Part shown: positions 27,048 to 36,473 of the stretch, piece after piece
Layout of the letters: each line of letters starts with the position of its first letter
How positions within the stretch are numbered: the first letter of the stretch is position 1
Source: Algoriphagus halophilus
GTDB lineage: Bacteria > Bacteroidota > Bacteroidia > Cytophagales > Cyclobacteriaceae
Direction: 5' to 3'
DNA: 64,000 bases
NCBI RefSeq assembly: GCF_900129785.1
Contig: NZ_FSRC01000002.1
Location: 62,001-126,000, forward strand
The notes under the pieces: generated by a model
Seen by the model: the letters and a program-made list of their open reading frames with translations, nothing else
Told to the model about the DNA's origin: nothing
The model's database searches: none
Position numbers and translations under genes: made by a program

Positions 27048-28325
27048 CTAATTTTCCACCTTTTTTCTCCTCACTACCTGAATGGTATTCCGGGTACTTT
27101 GTTCAAGTAGGACTTCATATCCTTCCAAATGCTCCGCGATAGAAATTTGTCCTGGATGCAAAATCGTGAGTAATTCCAGCCCCTCATTATACCTGATTTC
27201 AAAAAAGGGCTTCAGGTTGGTCAACAATTTCTCGAGCATAAACAGCTGAGAATCCATCACCAAAGAAATACTGATCGCAGAAATCTGCAGCATATTCACC
27301 CTAAGTTTTAATGCTCTTAACTGCTCATACACCTGATGAATCTGTTTCTCCTCAATAAAAGTAAAATCTGTCACCTTAAAACTTACCAAGAGCTGCTTCT
27401 CTTTTACAATGTAAGTGGGAACTTGAACTGTATGTTCGGTTTGATGAATTTTGGTACCATCAGAATCAGGCTTCAAAAATGATTTGACAAAAAGCGGGAT
27501 CCCAGCGATCGCCAAAGGCTTGATCGTCTTCGGGTGGATTACCGAAGCTCCATAATAGGTCATTTCCGCAGCTTCTTCATATCCGATTTCCTGAAACAAT
27601 ACCGTATCGGAATACCTCTTTGGGTCAGCATTCAGCACACCTGGCACATCTTTCCAAATAGTAACTGACTGAGCATTTAAGGAAGTCGCTAAAATTGCTG
27701 CAGAAAAATCGGACCCTTCCCTCCCTAAGGTAGTAGGAAGGTTTTGCTCATTAGATCCAATAAACCCCTGCGTCACGATTGGATAGGTTTCCAACAAAGG
27801 TCTCAGTTGGCTTTGACAAAAAGCCTTCGTCAAAGACCAATTAATTTTTGCAAAACGAAAGTCACTGTTGGTTTTGATGAATTCCCGTGCATCTTTCCAT
27901 AAAGTAATCATTCCTTCTAAACAGAGATACTCCATTACAATTCTAGAAGACAATAGTTCTCCATACCCTATTACCGAATCGTAATATTCATCATAAATCT
28001 CCTTGTTCAGGTCAAATTCAAGCCTTTTCTCCAATGCGATAAACAGATTTTCTAACAATAAAAAAATCCGGTGTCCGTTTGGAAATAGTTCAGAACAAAT
28101 CTGAAAATGAAATTCTTTTATTTTTGCACTATTCAAAGAATAGTCATTTCCGGAGAGTTTCAATTCCAATATAGATTCCAACGCATTCGTTGTTTTACCC
28201 ATGGCAGAAACAACAATCACCATATTTCTTCGCAATCGATTACGGAGAATTTCAGCCAAATTTTTGATTGCATCAGCATCTTTGACTGAGGCTCCTCCAA
28301 ATTTATAAACAACCATTTTTGCCAT
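27048..28325 (-). CDS. lysC: Aspartate kinase (monofunctional)
   Basis: Phosphorylates aspartate, the first step towards lysine, threonine and methionine. The 425-residue protein begins with the amino-acid-kinase motif VVYKFGGASVKD. TTLGREGSDFSAAI and WKDVPGVLNADP are aspartokinase signatures, and an ACT-like regulatory region follows from about residue 290. It lacks a homoserine dehydrogenase domain, unlike the ThrA in this window, so it probably feeds the lysine/diaminopimelate branch. Two nearby starts (28325, 28316) are possible. It is transcribed divergently from fbp. Confidence 0.92.
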   Translation of the reverse strand: MAKMVVYKFGGASVKDADAIKNLAEILRNRLRRNMVIVVSAMGKTTNALESILELKLSGNDYSLNSAKIKEFHFQICSELFPNGHRIFLLLENLFIALEKRLEFDLNKEIYDEYYDSVIGYGELLSSRIVMEYLCLEGMITLWKDAREFIKTNSDFRFAKINWSLTKAFCQSQLRPLLETYPIVTQGFIGSNEQNLPTTLGREGSDFSAAILATSLNAQSVTIWKDVPGVLNADPKRYSDTVLFQEIGYEEAAEMTYYGASVIHPKTIKPLAIAGIPLFVKSFLKPDSDGTKIHQTEHTVQVPTYIVKEKQLLVSFKVTDFTFIEEKQIHQVYEQLRALKLRVNMLQISAISISLVMDSQLFMLEKLLTNLKPFFEIRYNEGLELLTILHPGQISIAEHLEGYEVLLEQSTRNTIQVVRRKKVEN

Positions 28326-28381
28326 GAATATTTATTTCTAATTTAGTATATGTCAAATCCATTTTTGTACTTTTCTAACAC

Positions 28382-29416
28382 ATGAAAATTTCATCATACC
28401 AGCCTGATCAAAGCGGCTTAGCTTACTCAGTAGGCACCACACTAGACCGATTTATTAAATTAAAACAAAGCGACTTTCCATTTGCTTCTGGAGAACTTTC
28501 CCAGCTATTGAGAGATATCGCTTTAGCCTCAAAGATCGTCAACAGAGAGACCAATCGAGCTGGACTTTCCAACATTGGAGGTGCTTTTGGCCAAACCAAT
28601 GTACAAGGTGAAGAACAACAGAAACTCGATGTCATTGCCAATATTAGATTTATCCGTGCATTAAGTAAAGGTGGCGAAGTCTGTGCCATAGTTTCCGAAG
28701 AAGAGGACGCAGTGATAGATTTAAATAATAAATCCGGAAAATATGTTGTAGCGATCGATCCTTTAGACGGTAGCTCCAATATTGATGTCAATATTAGCAT
28801 CGGGACTATTTTTTCCATCTATCGGAGAAAAACCCCTGTTGGAAGCCCTATTCTAGAGGAAGACATCATGCAGCAAGGAACCGAACAGGTAGCTTCTGGA
28901 TATGTTCTTTATGGTTCATCCACCATGCTAGTTTATACTACTGGATTTGGAGTCAATGGATTTACCTACGAGCACTCACTTGGGGAGTTCTTTCTTTCTC
29001 ATCCGATGATAAAAGCTCCTGAATCAGGATCTATTTACTCCATCAATGAAGGAACGCAGGAAGATTGGAATCCAGGGATAAAGGAGTACATCGATGATTG
29101 TAAGGTGAAAAAATATTCGGCACGATACATCGGTAGTCTAGTAGCAGATTTTCACCGAAACTTGTTGAAAGGAGGAATTTATATCTATCCTGCCACCAAA
29201 AAGAATCCAAATGGAAAATTACGGTTAATGTATGAAGCCAATGCTCTTGCATTCATCGCCGAACAGGCAGGAGCCGTGGCTACAGATGGAAATAAACGAA
29301 TCCTTGAAATTCAACCTACTAGCCTCCACCAAAGAACTCCTTTGTTGATCGGATCCAAAAACATGGTAGCTGAAGCCTTGCAATTTTCCAACAAAACTGA
29401 ATTTTCGACCAATTAA
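28382..29416 (+). CDS. fbp: Fructose-1,6-bisphosphatase class 1
   Basis: Gluconeogenic enzyme releasing phosphate from fructose-1,6-bisphosphate. It has 344 residues, the usual class 1 size. The metal-binding motif is [15 protein letters not shown], preceded by a VSEEED segment; the C-terminus contains [19 protein letters not shown] and the active-site region [13 protein letters not shown]. It supplies hexose phosphate for the glycogen operon located upstream in this window. A -7-like TACTTTTC lies six bases before the ATG, one base off consensus. Confidence 0.95.
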   Translation: MKISSYQPDQSGLAYSVGTTLDRFIKLKQSDFPFASGELSQLLRDIALASKIVNRETNRAGLSNIGGAFGQTNVQGEEQQKLDVIANIRFIRALSKGGEVCAIVSEEEDAVIDLNNKSGKYVVAIDPLDGSSNIDVNISIGTIFSIYRRKTPVGSPILEEDIMQQGTEQVASGYVLYGSSTMLVYTTGFGVNGFTYEHSLGEFFLSHPMIKAPESGSIYSINEGTQEDWNPGIKEYIDDCKVKKYSARYIGSLVADFHRNLLKGGIYIYPATKKNPNGKLRLMYEANALAFIAEQAGAVATDGNKRILEIQPTSLHQRTPLLIGSKNMVAEALQFSNKTEFSTN

Positions 29417-29466
29417 AGCAAACCTACATCCTGAAATCCATTTTAAGATAAACTTATCTTATCTTC

Positions 29467-30666
29467 ATGGTTCAAAATAAGACTTACTCTATGATCCTAT
29501 CAAAATCATTTACCCAAATAAGCGCCCTAGCCTTCGGTACTGCTTTACTTTTTTCCTGCGAACAAAAAGCCACAGTATCGGAAGAAGCGCCTGCTGAACC
29601 AATTGATGAAACGTATGCGGTACAGTCAGAGAAATTATTATTCAACGTAGACACGCTTTACACAGAATTTGAAAATCCTTGGGGCATGACCTGGTTAAGT
29701 GACGGCACTATGTTGGTCACTGAAAAAAGAGGGGAAATCCTGGTTTTCAAAGACGACCAATTTACAGGAGGAAAAATCCAAGGTCTTCCTGAGGTATCCA
29801 CTAAAGGACAAGGCGGATTGCTGGATATTCAAGCTCATCCAAATTACGGTGAAAACGGATGGATATATATTAGCTATGCGAAACCAATAACAGAAGAGGA
29901 AAGCACTACTGCAATTATGAGGTTTAGGCTTGACGGATATAATGCAGTAGATCAAGAAGAATTAACCCAGTCCCAACCTGCTATGAAAGGTGGCAATCAT
30001 TATGGAAGCAGAATAGTTTTTGACAATGATGGATATTTATTTTATTCAAGTGGTGACCGGTTTAATCCCGCTATGAATGCTCAAGAGTTAACTAACTCTC
30101 ACGGAAAAATCCACAGGATTCATGATGATGGTAGAATTCCTGAGGACAATCCTTTTGTAGACAGCCCTGGAGCAATTCCTACTATCTGGTCCTACGGAAG
30201 CAGAAATCCACAAGGACTCTATTTTGACAAAGAAAATAACAGACTTTGGGAATCAGAGCATGGCCCAATGGGAGGTGATGAATTAAACCTGATCGAAAAA
30301 GGTAAAAACTATGGCTGGCCGGTGATCTCTTATGGCAAAAACTATGACGGTACCACGCTTACAGAAATCACTGAAAAAGAAGGGATGGAACAGCCAGTTA
30401 CTTACTATGTTCCCTCTATTGCAACTGCGGGCATTACCATGGTAACTTCAGACAAATATCCAGCTTGGAAAGGCGATATTTTGATAGGAGCATTAGCGAA
30501 AATGCATATCAATCGAGTGGATATGGATGGGGACAAAGCTCTTTCTCAAGAAATCATGCTTCAAGACATAGGAAGAGTAAGACAGGTAAAAGAAAGTCCT
30601 GATGGTTATCTTTATGCTGTTACTGAAGGGACAGGCCTAATGGTAAAAATCATCCCTATCAGATAA
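29467..30666 (+). CDS. PQQ-dependent soluble aldose sugar dehydrogenase (lipoprotein)
   Basis: A 399-residue beta-propeller protein of the GSDH/Asd family. A lipoprotein signal with lipobox LLFSC suggests anchoring to a membrane. The family's conserved blocks are visible: ENPWGMTWLSDG at the start, GGLLDIQAHPNY, GSRNPQGL and WESEHGPMGGDELN. These proteins oxidise aldoses with PQQ; whether PQQ is made here is unknown. ATG 29491 is a possible shorter start that still keeps the lipobox. A 7-bp inverted repeat (29445-29460) precedes the gene. Confidence 0.85.
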   Translation: MVQNKTYSMILSKSFTQISALAFGTALLFSCEQKATVSEEAPAEPIDETYAVQSEKLLFNVDTLYTEFENPWGMTWLSDGTMLVTEKRGEILVFKDDQFTGGKIQGLPEVSTKGQGGLLDIQAHPNYGENGWIYISYAKPITEEESTTAIMRFRLDGYNAVDQEELTQSQPAMKGGNHYGSRIVFDNDGYLFYSSGDRFNPAMNAQELTNSHGKIHRIHDDGRIPEDNPFVDSPGAIPTIWSYGSRNPQGLYFDKENNRLWESEHGPMGGDELNLIEKGKNYGWPVISYGKNYDGTTLTEITEKEGMEQPVTYYVPSIATAGITMVTSDKYPAWKGDILIGALAKMHINRVDMDGDKALSQEIMLQDIGRVRQVKESPDGYLYAVTEGTGLMVKIIPIR

Positions 30667-30684
30667 TACCTGAAAACCATTTTC

Positions 30685-30726
30685 AAAAAGGCTTCTGAAA
30701 GTTATTTTCAGAAGCCTTTTTCATTT
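30685..30726. terminator. Bidirectional terminator between aldose dehydrogenase and gpsA
   Basis: A perfect 16-bp stem from 30685-30700 to 30706-30721 with a 5-base loop (GTTAT). The A5 and T5 ends allow termination both ways. Confidence 0.92.
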
Positions 30727-30735
30727 TTGGGTTCA

Positions 30736-31800
30736 TCAAACAAAGTCAATATCCACATTAAAGGGGTACTTCATCAAAAACTGAAGTGCTTCTTTAATAT
30801 CATAATTTTCAAACAAAACCCGATATAGGTATTCGGTGATTGGCGCTCTTAAATCCGCGGTTTCCAAGAATGCTTTTATCACGCGAATGGTATTGACACC
30901 CTCTGCAACCTCATCCATGCTCGCAAGGATTTCATCCAACTTTTCCCCATTTGCCAGTCTAAATCCGACGGTAAAATTTCTTGAATTAACTGAATTACAA
31001 GTCGTAACCAAATCCCCTATTCCTGCCAATCCAATCACAGATTTGACACTACCTCCAAGTGCATTGCTGAGATGAACCATCTCCACCATACCCCTTGAAA
31101 TGAGTAGTCCCTTGGCATTTTCTCCCAGGTTTAAACCTGCTAATGCACCAGCAGCTATGGCAATGATGTTTTTCAAGACCCCACTTAACTCCACTCCAAT
31201 AATATCAGAATTTCCATACACCTGGAATTTCTCAGAGCGCAACAAACTTTGCCCTTCCAAAATCACCTCATTGTATTTACTCGCAATGACTGTAGCCGCA
31301 GGTAAACTTTGCGTCAATTCCTTAGAAAGATTTGGACCAGCCAAACAACCCACTCTCACAACCACTGTCTCTTGCAAGATCACTTCGCTCATGGTCAGGA
31401 TTTGAGACCTTTTTATTTTTTTAACTGAATCCAAAGTCTGCCCTTTTTCCAAATTTAGACAGAGCCCTTTGGTACCATGAATCACTAAATGGTATGGAAA
31501 AAGATGTGGAGCAAAGGATTGGACTACATCTTGAAATCCAGAGGAAGAAATCATCAAAAACAACACCTCACAAGCTTCACAGATTTCTTTTGGACTACTA
31601 GTACCTTTGATTTTGGGATTAAGTGTTTTTCCTTGTGCCGAATGAAGGGAGTTTATTTCATGAACTACTTCCTCTTTTCTAGCATAAACCATTACTTGGT
31701 TTTTTTCTGCCAGCATATTGGCTATCACAGTACCGAAGCTTCCCACTCCGATTACCCCTATACATTTTTCTTGAGGTTTAGAAGAGTTTTTCGAGACCAT
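30736..31800 (-). CDS. gpsA: Glycerol-3-phosphate dehydrogenase [NAD(P)+]
   Basis: Makes sn-glycerol-3-phosphate from dihydroxyacetone phosphate for phospholipid synthesis. The 354-residue protein has the Rossmann motif IGVIGVGSFGTVIANML near the N-terminus, then GTKGL, AGPNLSKEL and, in the substrate domain, ELSGVLKNIIAIAAG, all GpsA signatures. Its start overlaps the end of the upstream acyltransferase by 23 bases, so the enzyme making glycerol-3-phosphate is expressed together with one that probably acylates it. Confidence 0.94.
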   Translation of the reverse strand: MVSKNSSKPQEKCIGVIGVGSFGTVIANMLAEKNQVMVYARKEEVVHEINSLHSAQGKTLNPKIKGTSSPKEICEACEVLFLMISSSGFQDVVQSFAPHLFPYHLVIHGTKGLCLNLEKGQTLDSVKKIKRSQILTMSEVILQETVVVRVGCLAGPNLSKELTQSLPAATVIASKYNEVILEGQSLLRSEKFQVYGNSDIIGVELSGVLKNIIAIAAGALAGLNLGENAKGLLISRGMVEMVHLSNALGGSVKSVIGLAGIGDLVTTCNSVNSRNFTVGFRLANGEKLDEILASMDEVAEGVNTIRVIKAFLETADLRAPITEYLYRVLFENYDIKEALQFLMKYPFNVDIDFV

Positions 31801-33475
31801 AGCCGGTTAATCTATTATGATAAAAATAAAGTAAGCTCATATCCTCTGTAACAATATCGCCTTTGGAATCCCTAATTAAAGGTCGCTTGGCATGGTACAT
31901 CCCCACATTATCCAACCCATGCGATATGATTTCATCCATATCATCCTGAAGATGGGGAGCCACATTAATCAATCCTTGACTTTTCAGCTCATACACCCGG
32001 TCCATCACCCGATGACAATTGACTTTAAACTCCTCATAAGGAATCGCAATATCCTCTTCTGGTAAACGGATTAAATCAAACAAATCCAGTTTTTTGTTGG
32101 AATCCTTAATCATTTCAAAGGCTGTAAAAGCCACTAAATGGGAACTGAAGACGCGGTTGATTTTATGAAATTCTTCCACGATTCTTCTACCAAGCATATT
32201 GGCATACTCCTCTTCCCGCTGATGATCTACAGTTACCTCGCCGTCAGAAACAAAATAATCCCGGGTATTGATCTTCCTCCCTTTTTTGTCTAGGCTATCT
32301 CCATTTTCATCCACATAGTTACCTAGCACGTCCATCGCTTTTCCAATAGAAACAGAGATATCCGAACCTTTGGTAAAGAACTTGAAGAGGAATTTTGAAA
32401 TTTTATAAGAGTTGGAAAACTCATCGTTTTCCTTGTAATACCGTTCTTGGCCCGTAATACTCAAATAATCCCGGATCAAGCTTGGAGCTTCCAAAACAAA
32501 ATGGTAATTGATCGTGACTGGAACGATGAACACTTTACCGGAAATATCATTTTTCTGATCTTGGAAATTGGCTCTTTGCGCTTCAATCGCCGTGCTTAGC
32601 AACCCGAGTTTCAAACGCGATTCAATCATCCCACTTCTAGACCTTGTTCCCCCAGGAAAGAATAGACTATGGCATCCAAACTTAATCGCTTCTTTCGAAT
32701 AGGTCTTTAAGGTCTCCAGATACAATAAATTCTTTTTCCGCCGGTCCACTTTATAAGCTCCAAGGGAGTCCATAAAATAGGCAAAAATAGAAATATTGAA
32801 CAGGTTCAATCCAGCACCATAAATAAAGGGAGGCAAGCCCAGAACTGAAATAGTCCAACCGATGAGAATACTATCCAAGTTGCTGAAATGGGTAGGAACC
32901 ATCACAACGGTTCCTTTGGTCGCCAAGTCTCTCAATTGGTCTGTTTCCCCAGTGATTTGAATTTTATCCTGAAGGGTATATTGGTTACTAAAAATGGATT
33001 TAAAGCCTTTTACTCGTGCTGCATTTAGCAATCTTGAAAACCCAAATGTCACCACACTTCGGGTAAACTTATAGTGGGTATGTTTGAAATTACTTGCTAT
33101 TTCTTCAGCATAACGGGAGGTGATTCTATTTAAAATTGATTTATAACCCTGAAGCTTTTTATCTTTAGAAAGATCTGTAGAGGTATTGATTTGAAGTAAG
33201 GATGCTTTTACCTCTCCCCAAAAAGACCCTTCATCATCCGGATCAACAACCCATGGGTTTTGTTTAATCCGCAACTTCTCTCTATACAGAGTTGTTTCCA
33301 ACTCCTCTTTTAGAATATCAGGGTTTTGGTCGGCAAGATCCAGAATCCTATCCTCGGCCAAATCTGAAACTTTCTTGACAAACTCTTTACGTTCCCTAGC
33401 CAGTTTGACTACCGGCCACTCATTCTTACTGGGAATGATTGGATCGTACTTATGTTTTAGATATTTCTCCTCCAA
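31778..33475 (-). CDS. Glycerol-phosphate acyltransferase family protein (PlsB/PlsC-type)
   Basis: A 565-residue protein with the PlsC-type acyltransferase domain in its middle: VPTHFSNLDSILIGW carries a His-x4-Asp catalytic motif and FPGGTRSRSG the substrate-binding motif. The length and the partner gpsA suggest glycerol-3-phosphate acylation (PlsB-like), which is inference. No ATG is available near the N-terminus: the frame starts at TTG 33475, or possibly ATT 33487, before an in-frame stop at about 33500. An exact promoter lies at 33501-33528. The 23-base overlap with gpsA indicates coupling. Confidence 0.85.
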   Translation of the reverse strand: MEEKYLKHKYDPIIPSKNEWPVVKLARERKEFVKKVSDLAEDRILDLADQNPDILKEELETTLYREKLRIKQNPWVVDPDDEGSFWGEVKASLLQINTSTDLSKDKKLQGYKSILNRITSRYAEEIASNFKHTHYKFTRSVVTFGFSRLLNAARVKGFKSIFSNQYTLQDKIQITGETDQLRDLATKGTVVMVPTHFSNLDSILIGWTISVLGLPPFIYGAGLNLFNISIFAYFMDSLGAYKVDRRKKNLLYLETLKTYSKEAIKFGCHSLFFPGGTRSRSGMIESRLKLGLLSTAIEAQRANFQDQKNDISGKVFIVPVTINYHFVLEAPSLIRDYLSITGQERYYKENDEFSNSYKISKFLFKFFTKGSDISVSIGKAMDVLGNYVDENGDSLDKKGRKINTRDYFVSDGEVTVDHQREEEYANMLGRRIVEEFHKINRVFSSHLVAFTAFEMIKDSNKKLDLFDLIRLPEEDIAIPYEEFKVNCHRVMDRVYELKSQGLINVAPHLQDDMDEIISHGLDNVGMYHAKRPLIRDSKGDIVTEDMSLLYFYHNRLTGYGLEKLF

Positions 33476-33500
33476 GTGGAATTCAATTTTAAAAACGCTT

Positions 33501-33528
33501 CAAAGATAACAAAAGCCTTTAGCTTCAA
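33501..33528 (-). promoter_or_regulatory. Promoter of acyltransferase-gpsA operon, TTG-N17-TATCTTTG
   Basis: On the minus strand TTG (33528-33526), 17 bases, then TATCTTTG (33508-33501): an exact consensus. Transcription would start near 33497, about 20 bases before the TTG start codon of the acyltransferase, which limits how far upstream translation can begin. Confidence 0.7.
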
Positions 33529-33553
33529 CCCCACTTACTTGATCATCTCCTCA

Positions 33554-34033
33554 CTACTTCTTGGATTTTATAAAAATAGCCACAATTGCTGAGGTGATTA
33601 CCCCCATGATTAAGGCTCCTATGGTAGCTTGAACTATATAACTTTGAAGATTAAACCAATCTTCGGCCTCTTGTTGGGTCAACTCACCTGAGCTTACCGA
33701 GTATTTGATAACATTCGTAAAGTAATCAGGGGTAATGTATTCTAAAGTAATATATTGCGCAAAAGGCGTCAGCACCATAATGATCAAGGAAACAATTAAG
33801 CCAGATAAGAATGCCTGTAGATACGTAATATTTCCTCTGTAATAACTTTTCTTTTTATCACGCAAAGCAAATACAAATACTAAAATGGCTGGGATCGCAA
33901 AAAAATTCGTGAATACAGCGTGCTGATCAATATGCTCATCATGCCAGCCCAAAGATTTTTCAAGGACCATCCAGGCCAAAGACATGAGAACGAAAATAAT
34001 CGCCCACTTAATTTCAATGCTTATGTTTTTCAT
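33554..34033 (-). CDS. DUF4199-type four-helix membrane protein
   Basis: A 159-residue membrane protein with four hydrophobic helices (about 10-30, 40-60, 75-100, 130-155). An amphipathic segment between helices three and four contains SGELTQQEAEDWF. The architecture and length match DUF4199, common in Bacteroidota and of unknown function. It stands alone between the acyltransferase operon and the polyprenyl synthase. Confidence 0.75.
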   Translation of the reverse strand: MKNISIEIKWAIIFVLMSLAWMVLEKSLGWHDEHIDQHAVFTNFFAIPAILVFVFALRDKKKSYYRGNITYLQAFLSGLIVSLIIMVLTPFAQYITLEYITPDYFTNVIKYSVSSGELTQQEAEDWFNLQSYIVQATIGALIMGVITSAIVAIFIKSKK

Positions 34034-34144
34034 AACAGATAGGATAAAGAGAAGTTATAGCAGTAGTTCAATCTATACAAAATACAAAAAAGTCGAAAAA
34101 GTAATACAATCTTCATGAATCTTGGCCTATGCTAAGCATAATCC

Positions 34145-34174
34145 TTGTCCATGAAAGAAAGGGTATTAATTTTA
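34145..34174 (+). promoter_or_regulatory. Possible promoter of polyprenyl synthase, TTG-N19-TAATTTTA
   Basis: TTG 34145-34147 and TAATTTTA 34167-34174 with 19 bases between; the last base of the -7 box deviates. The same -7 variant occurs before the T9SS protein gene at 50513-50520. Confidence 0.4.
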
Positions 34175-34190
34175 CGACACAATTTACCGG

Positions 34191-35165
34191 ATGAAAGCAG
34201 ACCTCAAGCAAATACAAGTTCCCATCGAAGCCGAAATGGCAGAATTCGAACAGAAGTTTCGAGGGCTTATGAAAAGTAAGGTCAAACTTCTTGACCATAT
34301 CATGAATTACATCGTGAAGCGCAAAGGAAAACAGATGCGCCCAATGTTTGTATTTCTAACAGCCGGAGTCACAGGAAACATCAATGAGTCTACCCACCGA
34401 GGTGCTGCTTTGATTGAACTTTTGCATACTGCTACCCTAGTTCATGATGACGTGGTAGATGATGCCAATTACCGAAGAGGCTTTTTCTCTGTCAACGCCT
34501 TATGGAAGAATAAAATTGCCGTGCTCGTGGGAGATTACTTACTTTCAAGAGGGCTTCTTTTGAGTGTAGACAATGAAGACTTCCATCTTTTGAAAATAGT
34601 TTCCAATACAGTTAAGGAAATGTCAGAAGGTGAGCTCCTCCAAATTGCGAAAGCACGAAAACTTGATATTACGGAGGAGGTGTATTATCAAATCATCCGA
34701 CAAAAAACTGCAAGTCTCATCGCATCCTGCTGTGCAGTGGGAGCATCCAGCAATCAGAGCGACCCACAGACCATCGAAAAAATGAGAAATTTCGGAGAAA
34801 AAGTGGGAATGGCGTTTCAAATCAAAGATGACCTTTTTGATTATGGTGAGGATGAAATCGGAAAACCAGTAGGCATAGACATCAAAGAAAAGAAGATGAC
34901 TTTACCTTTAATTTTTGCATTGAATCAAAGTGACTGGTTGGAAAAAAGAAGGATCATCAGCTTAATCAGAAACCGAAGTGAGGATAAAAAAGCGGTGAAT
35001 GAAGTGATCCAATATGTCAAGCAAAGCGGTGGATTGGAATATGCCAAAAAGATCATGAATCAATTTTACCAAGAAGCTTTGGACATCTTGAATTCATTCC
35101 CTGATTCTGCATACAAAACTTCCTTGGCCAATCTAGTCAGTTATACTATTGAGAGAAAAAAATAA
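34191..35165 (+). CDS. Polyprenyl diphosphate synthase (octaprenyl/heptaprenyl type)
   Basis: A 324-residue trans-prenyltransferase making the long isoprenoid tail, most likely of menaquinone. The first Asp-rich motif is LVHDDVVDDANYRRG and the second QIKDDLFDYGEDEIGKP; GKQMRPMF near residue 50 binds the allylic diphosphate. Chain length depends on residues before the first motif and cannot be fixed by eye; IspB-type is the best guess. Its last codons form part of a hairpin shared with the opposing thrC. Confidence 0.92.
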   Translation: MKADLKQIQVPIEAEMAEFEQKFRGLMKSKVKLLDHIMNYIVKRKGKQMRPMFVFLTAGVTGNINESTHRGAALIELLHTATLVHDDVVDDANYRRGFFSVNALWKNKIAVLVGDYLLSRGLLLSVDNEDFHLLKIVSNTVKEMSEGELLQIAKARKLDITEEVYYQIIRQKTASLIASCCAVGASSNQSDPQTIEKMRNFGEKVGMAFQIKDDLFDYGEDEIGKPVGIDIKEKKMTLPLIFALNQSDWLEKRRIISLIRNRSEDKKAVNEVIQYVKQSGGLEYAKKIMNQFYQEALDILNSFPDSAYKTSLANLVSYTIERKK

Positions 35166-35194
35166 TGAGCCTTAATCTAGGCTCATTAGATACT
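35163..35194. terminator. Shared bidirectional terminator overlapping two stop codons
   Basis: A perfect 9-bp stem TAATGAGCC / GGCTCATTA (35163-35171, 35180-35188). The left arm includes the polyprenyl synthase stop codon and the loop holds the complement of the thrC stop codon. On the minus strand the stem is followed by a T-run that is the poly-Lys coding end of the other gene. Confidence 0.8.
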
Positions 35195-36470
35195 TTTTAA
35201 ATTCTTGAAAGTCATTTTCCAAAGGCTCCACCTTCTTTTGGCCAGTCATAAAAGCTGCTAGTCGCTCGGGCAACACCAGGGACTCTTCTAATGCCTCTTC
35301 CACTACATCCCTGAATTTACCAGGATGAGCGGTCTCCAAAAACACGCCTTGGTAGCCTGGATTTTCAGCCATAAAATCTTTTAACCCCTTATAACCCACC
35401 GCACCATGTGGGTCCAAGGTGTATCCTAGGGATTTTACTTTTCTCATCACCTCTACTGTTTCTTCATCGGTATAGAAATAACCCTTTACTTGTTCTTTCA
35501 GGATTTCTTCATTATTCCCGTAAAGGACCAATAATCTTGGGAAGTTACTCGGGTTGCCCACATCCATGCTATTGCTGATGGTAGGAATGGAAGCCATAGC
35601 CTCAAATGGGTTACCTCTCAAATAGTCAGGAACCACTTTATTGACATTGGTCGCAGCAACAAACATATCTATTGGCAAGCCCATTCTCTGAGCTAAAATG
35701 CCCGCAGCAATATTTCCGAAATTCCCACTTGGAACGGAGAAAACTACTTTTTCATTTGTTTTAGGTAGTCTAGAATAAGCATAGAAATAATACAATGCCT
35801 GCGGAATCCAACGAGCTATATTGATTGAATTTGCTGAGGTCAACAATAGTTTCTCATTCAATTCTTTATCTAGAAACGCCTCTTTGACCATCTTCTGACA
35901 ATCGTCAAATACACCTTCTACTTCTAATGCCTTAATATTCTTTCCAAGGGTCGTAAACTGCTTCTCCTGTAATTCACTTACCTTCCCTTTTGGAAATAAA
36001 ATAATGACCTCAACTCCCTCCACTCCTAAGAACCCATTGGCTACAGCACTCCCGGTATCTCCAGAAGTCGCTACTAACACACGAACTTTTTTATCTGAGC
36101 CTGTCAAAAGCATACTCATCAACTTAGAGCAAAATCTTGCCCCAAAGTCTTTGAAAGCCAAAGTTGGTCCATGAAACAATTCCAAACTATATATCCCCTC
36201 CTCTACTTGGACGATAGGAGCATCAAAAACTATGGTATGATCCACCAAGTCTTTAATTTCTTCTTTCGTCAAATCTTCAGAAAACAAAGCTCCCATCACC
36301 TGATAGCCGACCTCTTGGAAACTCAAGCCTGAAATATTTGCTATGAAATCCTTGGAAAGCGTAGGGATTTTTTCGGGCATGTACAAGCCTTGGTCAGGAG
36401 CAAGACCTTTGATCACTGCCTTTGCCAGGCTCACTTGATGCTGTGGATTGTTTGTACTATAAAATTTCAT
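35172..36470 (-). CDS. thrC: Threonine synthase
   Basis: PLP enzyme converting O-phosphohomoserine to threonine, the last step of the pathway. It has 432 residues with FHGPTLAFKDFGARF carrying the PLP lysine and VATSGDTGSAVANGF binding the cofactor phosphate. It is last gene of the thrABC operon, starting 3 bases after the thrB stop. Confidence 0.96.
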   Translation of the reverse strand: MKFYSTNNPQHQVSLAKAVIKGLAPDQGLYMPEKIPTLSKDFIANISGLSFQEVGYQVMGALFSEDLTKEEIKDLVDHTIVFDAPIVQVEEGIYSLELFHGPTLAFKDFGARFCSKLMSMLLTGSDKKVRVLVATSGDTGSAVANGFLGVEGVEVIILFPKGKVSELQEKQFTTLGKNIKALEVEGVFDDCQKMVKEAFLDKELNEKLLLTSANSINIARWIPQALYYFYAYSRLPKTNEKVVFSVPSGNFGNIAAGILAQRMGLPIDMFVAATNVNKVVPDYLRGNPFEAMASIPTISNSMDVGNPSNFPRLLVLYGNNEEILKEQVKGYFYTDEETVEVMRKVKSLGYTLDPHGAVGYKGLKDFMAENPGYQGVFLETAHPGKFRDVVEEALEESLVLPERLAAFMTGQKKVEPLENDFQEFKKYLMSLD

Positions 36471-36473
36471 AGT

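Noticed and set aside
28345..28360. TTGACA on the minus strand before lysC, resembling a sigma-70 -35 box
   Set aside because: Bacteroidota housekeeping promoters do not use that consensus and no matching -7 box was found; the similarity is probably accidental.
29445..29460. Inverted repeat AAGATAA-AC-TTATCTT just before the aldose dehydrogenase gene
   Set aside because: It is a short AT-rich palindrome likely by chance in low-GC DNA. It is mentioned with the gene but not claimed as an operator.
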